A DNA stretch of 64,000 bases, taken from contig NC_059415.1 in NCBI RefSeq assembly GCF_905220565.1, forward strand, positions 2,710,001 to 2,774,000, given 5' to 3'. The notes beneath the pieces are model-generated. The model was not told the DNA's origin and did no database searches. It saw only the letters and a list, made by a program, of their open reading frames with translations. The DNA comes from Melitaea cinxia (taxonomy: Eukaryota; Arthropoda; Insecta; Lepidoptera; Nymphalidae). Numbering within the stretch: position 1 is the stretch's first letter; each line of letters begins with the position of its first letter. The position numbers and the translations under genes are program-made. Below are positions 1 to 8,440 of this stretch, in pieces.

Positions 1-830
1 GTGGCACGGCCCCCCGCCGTCGTCGTCGCCCGCGCCGCTTAGCGGCAAACAGTCTCGATTCCGCTCTCACGGTAGCGGACGTATCGCTGCTCGATACGGC
101 GAATAAAGTCTCGCGTCCGCTCTGCAAGGTGTGGCCGTATCGCTTCTCGACGGCCGGCCAGTTCCTATTGTTGGACTTATTGTTTTGCGCGTGCCTCGTG
201 GTTTATTAACTGCTTACTTACTTACTTTACTGCTACCGTTTTAATTGCTGTACTTATAACTTAACTGTGAAGTCTCGAGTTCGCTCTGCACGAACGCAAT
301 TTTCTGTGTCGCTTTATGAGAACCCCAATGTCGGGTTCGGACTCTTTGCTGGCGTGACCGCACGCAGTCCTGTGAATATATCTAACGGTTTATTTGGTAA
401 CTGTAAATATTTAATTGCTGTGCTTATAACTTAACTGTAAATATTTGTTGTTGTGCTTGTGACTGTAACTGCTTGTGTATTTCTTTATAATCAATTCTGT
501 GACCGGGGGTGCCTACTCACTGTCGAAGTCTGGGGGCCTGGGGCTTCCTTTTCGGGGACCGTCAGGACACCTATTTACACTCAACGTCACACCACACCAC
601 ACGACCTACACACGTTCCCTGGCGATCTTCGATCCCAATAGACCCTAGCTGCCCTTCGAAGGTAAGTGCAATTTCCTTCTTATTTTTCAACCCCTTTTTT
701 GTATTTGCTTGCTCACGCCGCATATCCTGATCGCCATAGGTATTCCGTACCCGACCCTAGGCAGTCCGCCGGGAGGTCGCTGATGGGCCCCGACCTCTGA
801 GGCTCTGCTGGACTGGCTAGGGCCGTAACA
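1..830 (+). repeat. 5' LTR of BEL/Pao element (first 147 bases outside window)
   Basis: Position 1 corresponds to position 3694 of the 3' LTR and the end at 830 corresponds to 4523, so the missing 5' part is about 147 bases. The LTR ends in ACA, as the 3' copy does. An AATAAA at 102-107 could serve polyadenylation. Short open frames at 453-641 and 509-730 are repeated exactly in the 3' LTR and look like chance frames. Confidence 0.93.
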
Positions 831-888
831 TTTTGGTAGCAGAGCGTGGTTGGAAAAAAAAAACATTTTGGTAGCAGAGCGTGGTTCC
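828..888 (+). promoter_or_regulatory. Primer-binding site of BEL/Pao element, tandemly duplicated
   Basis: Three bases after the LTR lies TGGTAGCAGAGCGTGGTT (from 834). The same string recurs 35 bases downstream (from 869), and each copy is preceded by ACATTT. The first 11 bases are complementary to the CTCTGCTACCA end expected of an initiator-Met tRNA acceptor, so that tRNA is a plausible primer (inference). Minus-strand synthesis should start next to the LTR, so the first copy is the probable functional one. Confidence 0.7.
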
Positions 889-1113
889 CACGCCTTGAGC
901 TGCGTGAGCTTGTCACTGATAGGGTTAGATATTTGTATTTTGAGTAGCTTCGGGTAGGTTTAGCCTGTGTGGCACATCCCTATATATATATTTTTTTACT
1001 GTTTATATTTTCTTACTGTTATTACTGTAATTATTGCTGTGATTTGTATCTGTATTTTTTATTGTTGTATTGGTTGCTGGAATTTATATCACTGCATTTG
1101 TTTATCGTTATAT

Positions 1114-2862
1114 ATGATGCCGTCACACAAGCAACCCAAGGCACCTGCGCTGATAATTCAGGAGCAGCTGCGCTGGGCGGCGCATGCCCACACATTGATC
1201 GGGCGCGCCGACCGAGTGTATAATTTAGCGCAGCGAGCGGATCAGGTTCGGGATCGACTGGCCTTGGTCGAGAGCGCATACACTGAGCTTTTGTCTGCGG
1301 ATGTGGAGAGCGGAGTCAAGGACTCCGCTCGTCGGGATTATGAGCAATTCGTCGACTTCACGGACGACTTGGTTGAGACAAGGGGCAAGCTGGCGCATGA
1401 GGCGCGTGAGAGCCAGATGGAGGGTCTGGCGAAACTGGAGTCTCCGCGGCGGAATCCAGCTCAAGCTGAGCTATTAGGTAAGTTGCCCACATTGGACTTG
1501 CCCAAGTTCTCGGGTGCTATTGGTGAGTGGCTGGCCTTCATAGGCCTCTTTGATAGCTTGGTCCACGCCCGGGGGGACTTGTCCCTCGGTCAAAAAATGG
1601 CGTACCTGCTCTCTTCTCTTGAAGGGGAGGCCCTTGCGGTCGTTGGTCACTTGAAGTTGGCCGACAACTCCTATTTGATCGCAAGAGACCTACTCGAGAG
1701 GAGGTACGCAAATACCCGGCTGCTGGCTGACAAATATGCCCGACAGCTTCTGAATCTCCCGCTACTGACTGACAGGACGAGGCTACGTCAGGATATTATT
1801 AATCCTGTCGTAGTCGCGTGCAATTCACTGAGGCGCCTGGAGCTTCCGGTCGACGAAGGGGCCGGAGGTTCTTTTTTGCTGCTCCACCTCGTACTGTCCC
1901 GCCTACCCCTCGATCTGCGGATCCATTTTGAGGAGAGTTATGGCGGGGACGGAGCGGATCATATCCCGTCTTTTAGAGACCTGCTGCTCTTTTTAGAGCA
2001 ACAGTGTAGGCAGGTCGCAAACGCGGTGGGCGCCGCCGACACCTCCAGGGCACCTGAAAGGCGGAACCCGCCCGGGAGGTCACCGCCGACTCCGCAGAAG
2101 CCTACTGGAGCTTCTTCAGGAGGGCGCCGCCCTCTTCCTACGTATACCGGCCTAGTGGCCAGGGAGGCTCCTCCGTGCAACTACTGCCGCGGGTCTGAGC
2201 ACCGATCCGCGGCTTGCCCGAAGCTGTGGGCTAAGCCTGCAAAGGCGAGGCGGACCATAGCTCGGGAACGCCGCTGGTGCTTCTCCTGTTTGGGGCGGCA
2301 CCTTCAGAGGGACTGTCCGCACCAGCGGCCCTGTCCGCACTGCTCGGATCCTCATCATGAGGTCTTGTGCCTGGGCCCGTTCAGCGCTCCTCCTCGCGCC
2401 CCTTCCGACCGCGCCTCTGCCACGGGCGGGGGCGCTAGTCAGCCCCCTCTGGCGCGTGACGCTTCTCGCTCGCCCACCAACCACTGCTCCCCCGGCTTGA
2501 ACAGGGGAAATTCCCCTGAGCAGTTAGGGGGTCACCCTGCCAGGGGCGGGGGGGTCTGCACCCCCCCTCCTCAGCGGGTCGAGAGAGAGTTCGCCGCCAC
2601 TCAGCTGTCGTCAAGACCACTGTCTCCTCCCTTAGCTAAGTGGCCGCGATTGGAGCGCCACCCTCCCCCCCTTGGTCGGAGTCGGCGACCTTACCAGGTC
2701 CCTAGGACCTCTTATCTGTCCCGGCCCGCTAGGCCGGGGCCCTCTGAGTTCCGGGCCTCTCCGCTTAGCGCTACCTTGCCGCCGGTGGTCGAGTTGTCAC
2801 CTGACTGCCGCTACGAGGACCCCCGGCGCGAGGACTGGTCCGATGGAGGCAGCTCCAACTAG
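1114..2862 (+). CDS. gag: BEL/Pao Gag polyprotein (Gag part, ends at in-frame TAG)
   Basis: Structural Gag of the BEL/Pao element, which would form the cytoplasmic particle. The open frame begins at 967, but its first 49 codons translate a U-rich leader. The pair of ATGs at 1114 and 1117, followed by a basic, soluble N-terminus, is the better start and gives about 582 residues. A Pao-type retrotransposon peptide domain is visible (PTLDLPKFSGAIGEWLAF, then LLERRYANTRLLADKYARQL), followed by Cys/His clusters (CNYCRGSEHRSAACP, WCFSCLGRHLQRDCP, CPHCSDPHHEVLC) and a Pro/Arg-rich tail. The frame stops at a TAG at 2860-2862, yet the same frame stays open beyond it into protease. BEL elements normally carry gag-pol in one frame, so this stop is a nonsense change or a readthrough site. 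Codon use is GC-rich, unlike the AT-rich surroundings. Confidence 0.88.
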   Translation: MMPSHKQPKAPALIIQEQLRWAAHAHTLIGRADRVYNLAQRADQVRDRLALVESAYTELLSADVESGVKDSARRDYEQFVDFTDDLVETRGKLAHEARESQMEGLAKLESPRRNPAQAELLGKLPTLDLPKFSGAIGEWLAFIGLFDSLVHARGDLSLGQKMAYLLSSLEGEALAVVGHLKLADNSYLIARDLLERRYANTRLLADKYARQLLNLPLLTDRTRLRQDIINPVVVACNSLRRLELPVDEGAGGSFLLLHLVLSRLPLDLRIHFEESYGGDGADHIPSFRDLLLFLEQQCRQVANAVGAADTSRAPERRNPPGRSPPTPQKPTGASSGGRRPLPTYTGLVAREAPPCNYCRGSEHRSAACPKLWAKPAKARRTIARERRWCFSCLGRHLQRDCPHQRPCPHCSDPHHEVLCLGPFSAPPRAPSDRASATGGGASQPPLARDASRSPTNHCSPGLNRGNSPEQLGGHPARGGGVCTPPPQRVEREFAATQLSSRPLSPPLAKWPRLERHPPPLGRSRRPYQVPRTSYLSRPARPGPSEFRASPLSATLPPVVELSPDCRYEDPRREDWSDGGSSN

Positions 2863-3204
2863 GTAGCTGCCGCCCTATCTCCCACCACGGCCACCTCCAC
2901 TGAGCCTTTAAGCTGTCAAACTGTCCTTTTGCAGACAGCCTCAGTGCAGGTGTACAACCCGAAGGGCGACTGTCTAACATCTCGCGCCTTGTTGGACTCG
3001 GGTTCACAACATTGTGTGGCCTCTATTTGGTTGGTGGGAAGACTAGGGCTCCCCTGGAGCTCTGAATCACGTCGAATGTTTGGCATCGGAGGCCTGGAGC
3101 CTCCCGCTCCTAGGGGAAGAGCTGAATTAATTTGCTGGCCCTGTCTTAGGGCCGACGCACCATCCGGAGCGTCATCTTTAAATGTATCCCGTGCTACAAA
3201 CTGA
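2863..3204 (+). pseudogene. BEL/Pao protease fragment (truncated pol)
   Basis: This continues in the gag frame immediately after the TAG at 2860-2862. It encodes the N-terminal part of an aspartic protease: ALLDSGSQ with the catalytic Asp codon at 2995-2997, then GLPWSSESRRMFGIGG. It ends at a stop after losing homology near 3125-3150, where the element has suffered a large deletion. The remaining protease, all of reverse transcriptase and RNase H are missing. It is not expected to work as an enzyme. Confidence 0.8.
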
Positions 3205-3476
3205 AGGCCGCCATTTCTCACCCTATGATGGGCGACTTGCCAGCCGATCGCGTCACTGCCATCCGACCATTCGCTGGAGTCGGAACTAATTTCGCTGGCC
3301 CTGTCTTAGTCAAGTCGTCCTGCTTTCGTAACGCGTGCTCACATGGAGCCTACCTGTGCGTGTTCGTGTGTCTCTCCACTAAGACCGTTCATCTGAAACT
3401 TGTAAGTGCCCTCAGCACTGAAGCCTTTGTGGCCGCACTTAGCTGTTTTGTTTTTGCCGTGGGGTCCCTGACCTGA
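3150..3476 (+). pseudogene. BEL/Pao integrase fragment
   Basis: In a different frame from the protease fragment, this stretch reads as the middle of a BEL/Pao integrase. It begins with a Cys-x2-Cys segment (IRSVIFKCIPCYKLKA), then MMGDLPADRV, then the start of the catalytic core (GTNFAGPVLVKSS) and LCVFVCLSTKTVHLKLVS. In related elements the core begins with an Asp before [FY]AGP. Here that position is Asn (AAT at 3287-3289). The rest of the core is gone before the stop at 3476. The frame change and the missing RT-RH place the deletion junction just upstream. Confidence 0.75.
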
Positions 3477-3532
3477 TCCGATCCGACCCTGTTTCGTTTA
3501 CCGATTTGCTCGCGGACATAATGCCCTTCTGT

Positions 3533-3546
3533 CCGGGACGGGGGAT
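3533..3546 (+). other. Polypurine tract of BEL/Pao element
   Basis: A G-rich purine run (core GGGACGGGGGA) directly precedes the TGTTTAGG start of the 3' LTR. This is the expected position of the plus-strand primer and helps fix the LTR start at 3547. Confidence 0.7.
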
Positions 3547-4523
3547 TGTTTAGGCCAAATCGCGCCTTAGAGCGATTGCCTTAGGGTTTAGTTTAACCGT
3601 GGCTCTGTCATTTATTACTTATGATTTTGTAATACCATTTCGCTGCGTTAGCGACGCTTTTTTCTGTATGGGCTTCATCGGTGATATCGCCAGGTGGCAC
3701 GGCCCCCCGCCGTCGTCGTCGCCCGCGCCGCTTAGCGGCAAACAGTCTCGATTCCGCTCTCACGGTAGCGGACGTATCGCTGCTCGATACGGCGAATAAA
3801 GTCTCGCGTCCGCTCTGCAAGGTGTGGCCGTATCGCTTCTCGACGGCCGGCCAGTTCCTATTGTTGGACTTATTGTTTTGCGCGTGCCTCGTGGTTTATT
3901 AACTGCTTACTTACTTACTTTACTGCTACCGTTTTAATTGCTGTACTTATAACTTAACTGTGAAGTCTCGAGTTCGCTCTGCACGAACGCAATTTTCTGT
4001 GTCGCTTTATGAGAACCCCAATGTCGGGTTCGGACTCTTTGCTGGCGTGACCGCACGCAGTCCTGTGAATATATCTAACGGTTTATTTGGTAACTGTAAA
4101 TATTTAATTGCTGTGCTTATAACTTAACTGTAAATATTTGTTGTTGTGCTTGTGACTGTAACTGCTTGTGTATTTCTTTATAATCAATTCTGTGACCGGG
4201 GGTGCCTACTCACTGTCGAAGTCTGGGGGCCTGGGGCTTCCTTTTCGGGGACCGTCAGGACACCTATTTACACTCAACGTCACACCACACCACACGACCT
4301 ACACACGTTCCCTGGCGATCTTCGATCCCAATAGACCCTAGCTGCCCTTCGAAGGTAAGTGCAATTTCCTTCTTATTTTTCAACCCCTTTTTTGTATTTG
4401 CTTGCTCACGCCGCATATCCTGATCGCCATAGGTATTCCGTACCCGACCCTAGGCAGTCCGCCGGGAGGTCGCTGATGGGCCCCGACCTCTGAGGCTCTG
4501 CTGGACTGGCTAGGGCCGTAACA
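3547..4523 (+). repeat. 3' LTR of BEL/Pao element (977 bp)
   Basis: It starts TGTTTAGGCC just after the purine tract and ends GCCGTAACA, with TG...CA-type ends. It matches 1-830 without visible difference over the shared part. An AATAAA lies at 3795-3800. Immediately after it, at 4524, the flank is the 3' half of an unrelated lepidopteran repeat, so the element landed in an older repeat. Confidence 0.92.
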
Positions 4524-4680
4524 CCTGCCCTTAACATTTAGGGGGATGAAAAATAGATGTTGTTCGATTCTCACACCTACCCAATATGCACACAAAATTT
4601 CATGGGAATCGGTCAAGTCGTTTCGGAGGAGTTTAACTACAAACACCGCGACTCAAGAATTTTATATATTAGATACTAGC
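4524..4680 (+). repeat. Interspersed repeat D (GTTTCGGAGGAGTTT family), 3' part
   Basis: The right half of a short lepidopteran repeat whose signature runs from GATGAAAAATAGATG through AATCGGTCAAG and TTTCGGAGGAGTTT to GAATTTTATATATTAGAT. Other copies lie at 6985-7205 (-), 10688-10895 (+), 23172-23382 (-) and 40000-40312 (+). The left half was presumably separated by the BEL insertion and would lie left of the window. I cannot assign its class. Confidence 0.7.
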
Positions 4681-4756
4681 TGACCTTAAAATTAAACCTC
4701 TTTTTAACTGACTTTCAAAAAAAAACAGGAGGTTCTCAATTCTATTGCAGTTTTTT

Positions 4757-5410
4757 AACCGACTTCAAAAAAAAGAGGAGGTTACTCAATTTGACCGTAA
4801 TAATAATAATAATAATAAATAACTTTATTGCACACAGTAACATATAACAATTACATAAGTATAAAGCTTAAAGGAAAAAAAAAATAATAATTACGTCGCA
4901 TGCAACGGGCGGTCTTATCACTAGATAGTGATCTCTTCCAGACAACCCACCAGAAAGGAGCTTGTTGAATTTAAGGGCTTGTGCAGCTTAAGAATATAAT
5001 ATAATATATAATGTATGTGACCGTATATATATATATATATATATGTTATGTATGTTCGGGGATAACTCCGTCGTTTATGAACCGATTTTGATAAGTCTTT
5101 TGTTGTTGGAAAGGAGATATCCCTAGTTTGGTACCATGATAAGCGAACCAGGATCTGATGTTGGGATCTCAGAGAAATCGAGGAAAACTCTCGAAAATCC
5201 GCATAACTTTTTACTGGGTGTACCGATTTTAATGATTTTTAATTTAATCGAAAGCCAATGTTTATCATGTGGTCACATTTAAATTTCATCGATATTGGAG
5301 TAATCTTTGATAATGCGTATTTACTTGACTATTTTTTCGTCTACCTACGTTGTATTACTTGTCGATATAATTGAAGTCGGTTTTTCTTCGTTTGCCTGCA
5401 AACACAATTA
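4757..5410 (+). repeat. TIR-ended repeat (AACCGACTTCAA ends), copy 1, with nested LINE fragment
   Basis: The ends are inverted (AACCGACTTCAA at 4757; TTGAAGTCGGTT near 5371), so this looks like a non-autonomous DNA element. Conserved internal blocks are GTTCGGGGATAACT, GAACCGATTTTGAT, GGAGATATCCC, CTGGGTGTACCGATTTT and ACTTGTCGAT. An older partial start lies at 4703-4750, and a second degenerate body follows at 5415-5720. The copy is interrupted at 4800-5017 by a LINE 3' fragment. Confidence 0.7.
4800..5017 (-). mobile_element. LINE 3'-end fragment nested in TIR-ended repeat
   Basis: In reverse complement it reads as a common lepidopteran LINE 3' untranslated end (TCTGGAAGAGATC, then GATAAGACCGCC, ending TGCAATAAAGTTATTTATT plus an ATT-rich tail). 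It is flanked by the 8-bp duplication TGACCGTA (4792-4799 and 5018-5025), which shows it inserted into the pre-existing repeat. A related sense-orientation end is at 21127-21300, and weaker ones are at 36860-36915 and 42890-42985. Confidence 0.65.
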
Positions 5411-5904
5411 TATTTTAATGTATTTACTTTTCACTGGGTGGATCGATTTCGATTCGACATGAATATTTTTTCTTCGACCTACTTACTCTGTATTATACGC
5501 ATAACTTTTCACTGGGTGTACTGACTTTGATGATTATTGTTTTATTTAAAAGCTGGTAATTGTCTGGTGATCAGTGATTTAATTTTGATATGTTTTTGAG
5601 TAATCTTTGATCTTGAACGCGCATTTACTTGACTATTTTTTCGTCTATCTGCGTTGTATTACTTGTCGATGTAATTGAAATCGGATTTTTTTTCGTTTGC
5701 GGGCAAAACAATTATTTTACTAGTGTTATGCAATACTTTTACAGAAAATAAAATGATACTATTAAAAATAAAAATATACACAAACTAATGCAGTGAAAAC
5801 GAAACTTAACAACATTTGTGTAACAATATATGCAAAAACAACACGGGGAACGTAAGAGGACGTCAAAGTAAATATTAGTGAAAAGGAAAATGAACCTTAT
5901 TTAG
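5411..5904. other. Degenerate repeat sequence, no gene seen
   Basis: 5415-5720 is a diverged copy of the TIR-ended repeat body (TTTTCACTGGGTG, GAGTAATCTTTGAT, ACTTGTCGATGTAATTGAAATCGG). 5720-5904 is AT-rich sequence leading into the candidate exon. Confidence 0.6.
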
Positions 5905-6061
5905 TTGAAACGTAAGACACAAGACGGCAAGTTGACGCACGCGTGTGGGGAGTGCGCGCGGAGGGCGGCGCGCGCGCGTGCCTCCCTGCGCGACCTTGAG
6001 CAATGCCCTGACCGTGTCATGGAGACAATATCTGAGGATGCTGAGGCTGAATTGGAACTTG
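5905..6061 (+). CDS. inaD: Candidate internal exon of inaD (PDZ1-PDZ2 linker)
   Basis: A GC-rich island in AT-rich surroundings, open in one frame and ending ISEDAEAELEL before a splice donor (G|GTAATT, GT at 6062-6063). The donor leaves one base of a split codon, which is what the confirmed PDZ2 exon at 33953 needs: G plus AC gives Asp, so the junction would read ELELDKIKKKY. Drosophila InaD likewise has an acidic stretch just before the Lys/Tyr-rich start of PDZ2. The acceptor is less certain: ATTTAG before 5905 or AACGTAAG before 5917. The peptide is Arg/Ala-rich (ECARRAARARASLRDLEQ), low-complexity and not alignable from memory. Intron phase and composition support it; homology does not. 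It could be a chance open frame. Confidence 0.45.
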
Positions 6062-6269
6062 GTAATTTATATTTATATTCTTTTTTTTCTACAATAGCTT
6101 TCTATTTAATCGTTAAATAACCTTTTTAAGTAGTTATGCGTGCGTTAAATTAATTGATCAAGAACACGTTTGAACGGTACAGATGTTTGCATAAGAAGTG
6201 TATAATATTTTTCTTTTTCACCTTTCTAAGTACCTAATTGATCTACGAATACAGTTATTTTATCAATCA

Positions 6270-6575
6270 ACTAGCTTTTGCCTGCGACTTTGTCTGCGTG
6301 GAATAAGAACAATTCTGTTATACATGATTTTTGCAAAACTTTTACTGTTTACGCAGGGCACGCAGCGGAAGCTTTCAAAACGAAAAAAAACCCGATTTTA
6401 GAACATTCTTCAATGGTGCTCCGCTCCTACTGGTCTTAGCGTTATGATATATACGCCTAAGCCTATAGCCTTTCTCGATAAATGGGCTATCTAACACTGA
6501 AAGAATTTTTAAAATCGGACCAGTAGTTGCTGAGATTAGAGCATTCAAACAAACAAACAAACAAACTCTTCAATC
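6270..6575 (+). repeat. Interspersed repeat C with CAAA-type tail
   Basis: It begins ACTAGCTTTTGCCTGCGAC and TTGTCTGCGTGGAATA, and ends GAGATTAGAGCATTCAAAC plus a short CAAA tandem tail. It matches a widespread lepidopteran repeat. Other copies or parts are at 17215-17470 (-), 20265-20420 (-), 23920-24250 (+, interrupted) and 52095-52305 (+, CAGA tail). Class unknown to me. Confidence 0.65.
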
Positions 6576-6734
6576 ATAAATTTCCTTAGTAGACCTCAAA
6601 CGTATTTTGAAATTGTTATTTTACGAAACAAATGAGATATTTCAATTACTTAATCATATTCTCTGTGAAGCAACCTCTGATTCGTAATGTAGATTCTACT
6701 GTCAAAAATTGAAAATCATATATATATGGTAGGA

Positions 6735-6985
6735 CACAACAGGAAGGTTCCTGCCCAAAATATAGAGCAGCCCGTCTGGGCTTAGTACCTTGACCGAAGA
6801 TCACATCTAAATAATACTTGTTGTATTCCTGTGGTGAGTAAGTTGACTTAAACTCCTGGGGAGGTTTGGGGTTAAAGTCGTCAACGCGCTTGCAATGCTT
6901 CTAGTGTTACAGACGTCTATAATTATTACGGTAATCACTTATCATCAGGTGAGCCGTAAGCTTGTTAGCGGACCACCTAGTTATA
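6735..6985 (-). repeat. Interspersed repeat B (CACCTGATGGTAAGCG family)
   Basis: The reverse complement carries GGTAAGCGATTACCG-like, TATAGACGCCTG, CAGAAGCATCGCAAGCGCG, CAGTATTATTTAG and GTCGGGCTGCTC blocks in order. Other copies: 8225-8440 (+), 13597-13895 (+), 30545-30785 (+), 44735-45060 (-), 48295-48470 (+) and 63365-63775 (split). It has no tRNA boxes or TIRs that I can see. Confidence 0.65.
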
Positions 6986-7205
6986 TCTTATATATAAAAT
7001 TCTCGTGTCACAATGTTAGTTAAAATACTCCCCCGAAACGGCTGGACCAATTTTTATGAAATTTTGTGTGCATATCGAGTAGGTCTGAGAATCGGCCAAC
7101 ATCTATTTTTGATACTCTTAAGTTATAAGAGGGAGGGATTAAAGGGGTTAATAAAATATGTGGTAAAACAATTTTTTCAGTGTCAGCTAGTAGATATAAA
7201 AAAAA
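6985..7205 (-). repeat. Interspersed repeat D, nearly complete copy
   Basis: Reverse orientation: ATATATAAAATTCTCGTG at the left end, CCCGAAACGGCTGGACC in the middle, and GTCAGCTAGTAG at the right end. This is the same family as 4524-4680. Confidence 0.7.
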
Positions 7206-8224
7206 CACAAATTAGGAGTAGCTAACGTCAGAATATAATTTCTACTTTTTCTTGTTATTTATAACACAACCTTCATAGCATATTTGTATACTTTTCTCAT
7301 ATATTATTTAACATATTTATGTAACATATTTCAGAATATTTTCATTCAATAACACAAGGTCGATATATAACAGTAACAACAGTAAAGGCACATAGCGACT
7401 CGCTCATCAGCCTCCATCCATCAAGTACCAATTATCCGTTAAACCGCATCGTCCTCTTGTAAATTACGTTACCAAATGATCTCAGCCACATACTGTTCAG
7501 ACCAGCCGAGTGTGCTTATTCCGTCAAGTGTACAAGCTCAACCTGCGCTTTATTAAAAAATGCTATTAAAGTCATATCTGTTTGTTATAGAATTTTTAAC
7601 AGACTTATAAAAAGGAGGCGGTTCTCAATTCAAATGTAGGTTTTTTTTATATGTTGCGCGTCATAACTTTTTACTTGTGAGTTATTCGAAATTTACTGCT
7701 TGTCGACTTGTCCCATTTAAATTTTAGCGATCTGACGAGTAGATTTTTAGTTAGTCGTAATTATGCATTAATTAATTATTTTTTGACTACTTACATTGAT
7801 GATATTTCTATTTTTTTACTAGTCAATGTAAGTTGAAGTTGTTTTGTTTTTGTGTTTGATAACAAACATTGTTATTTCCTCTCCATTTTACATAAAATAC
7901 ACGAGAACAAGCGACGCTATCTAAGCGTATTTTGCTTAAAAGAAACATAATTGTTTGCATGTAAAATTGATTCGATGTTTAATTATGATTAAGGTCTTAA
8001 AGATCTTTTTGAGAACTTATATGAATGTCAAACATCAATTTGTGTACTGGTCATACTTTTACGGAAACGTAGCAACGCTAATTATTGAGTCGCGACAAAC
8101 ACCTCAGAGAAGTTCGTTTTCATGTTTAGGCACTCGATGTTAGCAGTGTACTTAGTTGAAGTAATAATCCTCTTAGTTTTCAAACAAAAAATCGACTTCA
8201 AATTACAAGTATATATATTTCTTT
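7206..8224. other. Intronic sequence; diverged TIR-repeat relic
   Basis: 7590-7865 carries weak traces of the TIR-ended repeat (ACAGACTTATAAAAAGGAGG, GTCATAACTTTTTACT, GTCAATGTAAGTTGAAGT). I recognise nothing in the rest. Confidence 0.5.
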
Positions 8225-8440
8225 TATATAACTAGGTTGAAAAACAAGCCGCTCACCTATTGGTAAGCGATTACCGTATTCTATAGAGCCTGCGACACCA
8301 GAAGCGTCGCAAGCGCGTTGTCGACGCTTCCCTCCCCAGGAGCTTCCTTTCTTACTTTTCTGTGATCTTCTGTAAGGTCGAGGAACTTTACCACGCTGTT
8401 TCAGATTTTGAGCGGGATATTTCCAACTGTGCGTTACCTC
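8225..8440 (+). repeat. Interspersed repeat B
   Basis: It carries the CGCTCACCTATTGGTAAGCG, GACACCAGAAGCGTCGCAAG and CTGTAAGGTCGAGG blocks of family B in sense order. The 3' part is shortened. Confidence 0.6.

Larger units (their letters stand above)
1..4523 (+). mobile_element. BEL/Pao LTR retrotransposon, internally deleted, 5' LTR cut by window edge
   Basis: A BEL/Pao-class LTR retrotransposon in the same orientation as the host gene. Order: partial 5' LTR (1-830), duplicated primer-binding site, gag (1114-2862), protease fragment, short integrase fragment, polypurine tract, full 3' LTR (3547-4523). The two LTRs align at a constant offset of 3693 bases over the 830 shared positions, and I see no difference between them, so the insertion is recent. 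Reverse transcriptase and RNase H are absent, as is most of integrase, so this copy could move only with help from a complete relative. The BEL/Pao assignment rests on the Gag domain with Cys/His clusters, the ALLDSGSQ protease motif and the integrase FAGP-type motif. The 5' target duplication lies outside the window and cannot be checked. Confidence 0.93.

Noticed and set aside
453..730. Two overlapping small open frames near the end of the 5' LTR
   Set aside because: They are repeated exactly in the 3' LTR (4146-4423), lack motifs, and are explained by the LTR sequence.
967..1113. Hydrophobic N-terminal extension of the BEL Gag frame
   Set aside because: It translates a T-rich untranslated leader. 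The paired ATG at 1114/1117 gives the better protein start.
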